Shown: one piece after another, positions 5,891 through 7,951 of the stretch
Numbering within the stretch: position 1 is the stretch's first letter
Layout: each line of letters begins with the position of its first letter
Source: Saprospiraceae bacterium
GTDB taxonomy: Bacteria > Bacteroidota > Bacteroidia > Chitinophagales > Saprospiraceae
DNA length: 7,951 nt
Reading direction: 5' to 3'
Assembly (NCBI GenBank): GCA_022842255.1
Contig: JALHPW010000213.1
Location: forward strand, 1-7,951
The notes under the pieces: generated by a model
Seen by the model: only the letters and a program-made list of their open reading frames with translations
Told to the model about the DNA's origin: nothing
The model's database searches: none
Position numbers and translations under genes: made by a program

Positions 5891-7951
5891 ATGATTCGAT
5901 TCTCCTTAATTCTAGTTTGTTGCTGCTTTGGGTGGTGTGGTTCCATATTGGCGCAAAACGCCCCCTATGTACCGGGCGCATTTCTCGTATCCTTACAAGC
6001 GGGGGAGGGCGCCGAAAGCTTGACGCGTCGTTTCGATCCGGATGGCCGCTACGAGAAAGTTGCCGACCTCCTTAATACATGGCTGATTCACTCTCAACTG
6101 CCTGAAAAAGAAGTGCTTGCATGGTTGAAGCGCCAGCCAGAAGTGCGATTCGCGCAGTTCGACCATCTTTTGGAAAACCGGGGGCGGGAATCGAATTTGC
6201 TCCCAAACGACCCGTTTTTTTCCCAACAGTGGCATCTGGTCAATGATGGCGCTGTTGGCGTTTTTGATGCTGATTTGGACGCAGAGCAGGCTTGGGATAT
6301 CAGTACAGGTGGGGTTAGCCCTGCCGGCGATACCATAGTTTTGGCGGTCATTGACGGGGGCTTGGACGGAGCCCACCCAGACTTGACTCCGAATCAATGG
6401 CGCAACTGGGCCGAAATCCCCAACAATGGCATTGATGATGATTTGAATGGATTTGTGGACGATTTCCGGGGCTGGAATGTTTTTTCCCAAAATGATGCGA
6501 TTGAGGGCAACAGCACCATCCATGGAACTCCCGTAAGTGCTATTTTGGGTGCGCGTGGCAACAATGGTCAGGGGGTTACGGGGGTCAACTGGAACACCAA
6601 AATCATGTTTGTTGCGGCCTCTGGCACGGAATCGGCCATCCTTTCTGCCTACGATTATGTGCTAAAGGCCCGCCAACGCTATAATTCGTCCACCGGCGCT
6701 AAGGGCGCTTTTGTTGTGGCCGTCAACTGTTCCTGGGGCATCAATTACGGACAACCTTCCGAAGCACCGCTTTGGTGCGAAGCGTTTGATGTCATGGGCG
6801 GGGAAGGAATTATCAGTGTGGCCGCTACCGCCAATTTACCCGTAGATGTAGATGAGGTAGGCGATTTGCCAACAGCCTGCCCAAGCAATTTTTTAATCAC
6901 GGTGACCAGCCTCAACCGATATGATGAAAAAGCTGAAAATGCAGCTTGGGGCAGTACGCACATCGACTTGGGCGCTTATGGAAAAGAAGTGTTCTCGGCT
7001 GCCTCCGCCGGTGGATATGGTCAGTTTTCCGGCACTTCCTTTGCTGCACCACAGGTGAGCGGTGCCTTAGGCTTGCTTTATGCCGCACCTTGTCCGAACC
7101 TCATTGCTTTGGCCAAAATTGATCCAAGTTCAGCCGCCTATTGGGCCAAAAGCTTGATATTGGAAACCATTACTCCCAATCCATCTTTAACAGGTAAAAC
7201 ATTTACCGAGGGGCGACTGAACCTTTTCAGGGCTTTGCAAAACTATGAAAGCCAGTGTAGTAGCTGCCCGGCCCCTTTTGCCCTTAAAGTGGATGCGTTG
7301 ACGGATACTTCAAGCCTGTTGACCTGGTCAAAACCCTTGGTTGCAGCATCTGTTAACCTGCGATGGAGAAGGCTTGGAATGGGCGTGTGGAATTCTATTT
7401 TTACGGTACCGGATACCTTTCTTTTGTCGGGTTTATCGGTTTGTACCGCCTATGAATTTGAAATGCAATCCGATTGTGGTCAAGGGATTACCAGTGCGTG
7501 GTCGCAACCGTTCATTTTTGAAACCAAAGGTTGCTGTGTGGCCCCTGGAAGTGTGTGGACTGATAGTATTGAAGAAGAACACGCCGCAATTGCCTGGGAA
7601 CCAACCAGTAGTATCAACTTGTATCGTATCCGGTTTCGGAAAGTAGGCGACTCGAACTGGGGTTTTGTAATTGCAAATGCGCATACCTGGACACTCCCAA
7701 ACCTAAACCCTTGTACCACATACGAATTGCAGGTTCAAGCCCGCTGTGAGGAATGGTACACTGTTTTTTCACCCCTTTTGTCCTTCAAAACCAAAGGTTG
7801 TGGGGCTTGCACAGAAGTAACGTATTGTAGCGCCATGGGCTCCAATGCAACCGAAGAATGGATTGCCTCCATCCAAATTGGGGGCTGGTCCAACGTTTCG
7901 GGCGCGGGTGGCAATGGTTACCAAAATTATACGGGGAGCCTTTTGGTTTCG
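5891..7951 (+). CDS. Secreted S8 (subtilisin-like) peptidase with fibronectin III and GEVED-type domains, 3' end outside window
   Basis: 687 codons from ATG 5891, open at the window end. This start is the only in-frame Met before residue 239, and it gives a clear signal peptide (1-22, ending SILAQ). Residues about 23-95 look like a subtilase prodomain. The peptidase domain (about 100-446) has all three catalytic residues: D155 in VIDGGLDGAHPDL, H211 in HGTPVSAI, and S383 in SGTSFAAPQVSG. N315 is the likely oxyanion-hole residue. An acidic loop, EIPNNGIDDDLNGFVDD (175-191), is typical of Bacteroidota subtilases and may bind calcium. Two fibronectin III domains and the start of a GEVED-type domain follow. 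It should be a secreted endopeptidase activated by prodomain removal; type IX export is likely, but its C-terminal signal is not in view. The signal peptide is oddly Cys-rich (CCC at 10-12, C16), but no lipobox fits. It is divergent from the giant surface protein. Confidence 0.93.
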   Translation, partial: MIRFSLILVCCCFGWCGSILAQNAPYVPGAFLVSLQAGEGAESLTRRFDPDGRYEKVADLLNTWLIHSQLPEKEVLAWLKRQPEVRFAQFDHLLENRGRESNLLPNDPFFSQQWHLVNDGAVGVFDADLDAEQAWDISTGGVSPAGDTIVLAVIDGGLDGAHPDLTPNQWRNWAEIPNNGIDDDLNGFVDDFRGWNVFSQNDAIEGNSTIHGTPVSAILGARGNNGQGVTGVNWNTKIMFVAASGTESAILSAYDYVLKARQRYNSSTGAKGAFVVAVNCSWGINYGQPSEAPLWCEAFDVMGGEGIISVAATANLPVDVDEVGDLPTACPSNFLITVTSLNRYDEKAENAAWGSTHIDLGAYGKEVFSAASAGGYGQFSGTSFAAPQVSGALGLLYAAPCPNLIALAKIDPSSAAYWAKSLILETITPNPSLTGKTFTEGRLNLFRALQNYESQCSSCPAPFALKVDALTDTSSLLTWSKPLVAASVNLRWRRLGMGVWNSIFTVPDTFLLSGLSVCTAYEFEMQSDCGQGITSAWSQPFIFETKGCCVAPGSVWTDSIEEEHAAIAWEPTSSINLYRIRFRKVGDSNWGFVIANAHTWTLPNLNPCTTYELQVQARCEEWYTVFSPLLSFKTKGCGACTEVTYCSAMGSNATEEWIASIQIGGWSNVSGAGGNGYQNYTGSLLVS
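5957..6175 (+). other. Putative N-terminal inhibitory prodomain of the subtilase
   Basis: Residues about 23-95, between the signal peptide and the peptidase domain. The segment starts YVPGAFLVSL (26-35), resembling the first strand of an I9-type propeptide, and ends EVRFAQFDHLLENR, resembling the last strand that leads to the processing site. The middle has VLAWLKRQPEV, a helix followed by the usual P-x-V turn. In this family the segment folds the protease and blocks its active site until removed. Assigned by position and pattern. Confidence 0.6.
6332..7228 (+). other. Peptidase S8 catalytic domain with intact triad
   Basis: Residues about 148-446. The catalytic Asp codon is at 6353-6355 (D155), His at 6521-6523 (H211) and Ser at 7037-7039 (S383). 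The oxyanion Asn is at 6833-6835 (N315, in SVAATANLPVDVDE). The Asp motif is DGG rather than the textbook D-[ST]-G, a variant I also associate with other Bacteroidota subtilases. GDLPTACPSNFLITVTS and the NAAWGSTHIDLGAYG stretch fit the usual late part of the fold. No key residue is missing, so the enzyme should be active. Confidence 0.92.
7262..7798 (+). other. Two tandem fibronectin type III domains
   Basis: Residues about 458-546 and 549-636. Both follow the Bacteroidota pattern: a Cys-Pro or Cys-x-x-Pro entry, a tryptophan strand (LLTWSKP, AIAWEPT), an R-[WF]-[RK]-[RK] strand followed by a W (NLRWRRLGMGVW, RIRFRKVGDSNW), a CTAYEFEMQSDCG or CTTYELQVQARCE strand, and F-x-T-K-GC at the end. 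The paired cysteines in each domain probably form disulfides. Such domains space the protease from its C-terminal anchor or bind substrate polymers. Confidence 0.8.
7808..7951 (+). other. Start of a GEVED-type domain, cut by the window end
   Basis: From residue 640: CTEVTYCSAMGSNATEEW, then IASIQIGGWSNVSG and GGNGYQNYTG. The YC-x-[AS]-x-G, EWI-x-x-[IV]-x-[IL]-G and GY-x-[DN]-[FY]-T landmarks are those of the domain that often follows fibronectin III repeats in Bacteroidota secreted proteases. The characteristic later part of the domain is outside the window, so the assignment rests on its N-terminal third. Confidence 0.65.

Noticed and set aside
5782..6075. A 97-codon plus-strand frame starting in the intergenic region, with a hydrophobic stretch
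   Set aside because: It runs out of frame into the subtilase signal peptide and prodomain. Its hydrophobic part is the frame-shifted reading of the true signal peptide region.
5993..6523. A 176-codon minus-strand frame opposite the subtilase prodomain and catalytic domain
   Set aside because: The plus-strand frame has an intact signal peptide and subtilase motifs across the same bases. The antisense product has no recognisable feature.

Overview
The window holds two large, divergently transcribed genes for secreted, multi-domain proteins. Both run off the window. A short shared upstream region lies between them. The domain vocabulary points to Bacteroidota: PKD-like, SprB-like and fibronectin III modules with paired cysteines, a GEVED-type domain, a subtilase of the Bacteroidota type, and no Shine-Dalgarno sequence at either start. 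The style of the modules most resembles the class Saprospiria (Lewinella or Haliscomenobacter relatives). This placement is inferred from protein style, not from a marker gene. Base composition looks close to 50% GC in the genes and lower between them (eye estimate).

Layout. On the minus strand, from base 5542 to beyond base 1, is one uninterrupted reading frame of at least 1847 codons. I checked it triplet by triplet and found no stop. It encodes a signal peptide, an N-terminal P-domain-like module, a cysteine-bearing module, two short Cys repeats, an Ig-like module, three tandem PKD-like domains, and then four tandem copies of a composite unit of about 267 residues. Bases 5543-5890 are noncoding and must carry both promoters. 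On the plus strand, from 5891 to beyond 7951, is an S8 (subtilisin-like) peptidase with signal peptide, prodomain and an intact catalytic triad (D155, H211, S383). It continues into two fibronectin III domains and the start of a GEVED-type domain.

Function. Both products should be exported and act at or outside the cell surface. The minus-strand protein looks like a giant adhesin or cell-surface scaffold. The plus-strand protein is an extracellular protease. Both probably end in a type IX secretion sorting domain, but neither C-terminus is in the window, so this is inferred from family habit. The observation most worth following up is the composite repeat. It has a conserved central domain of about 110 residues that I cannot assign to a named family. 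A degenerate fifth copy of that domain seems to sit near the N-terminus, far from the tandem array. I see no RNA genes, CRISPR arrays, insertion sequences or defence-type operon.
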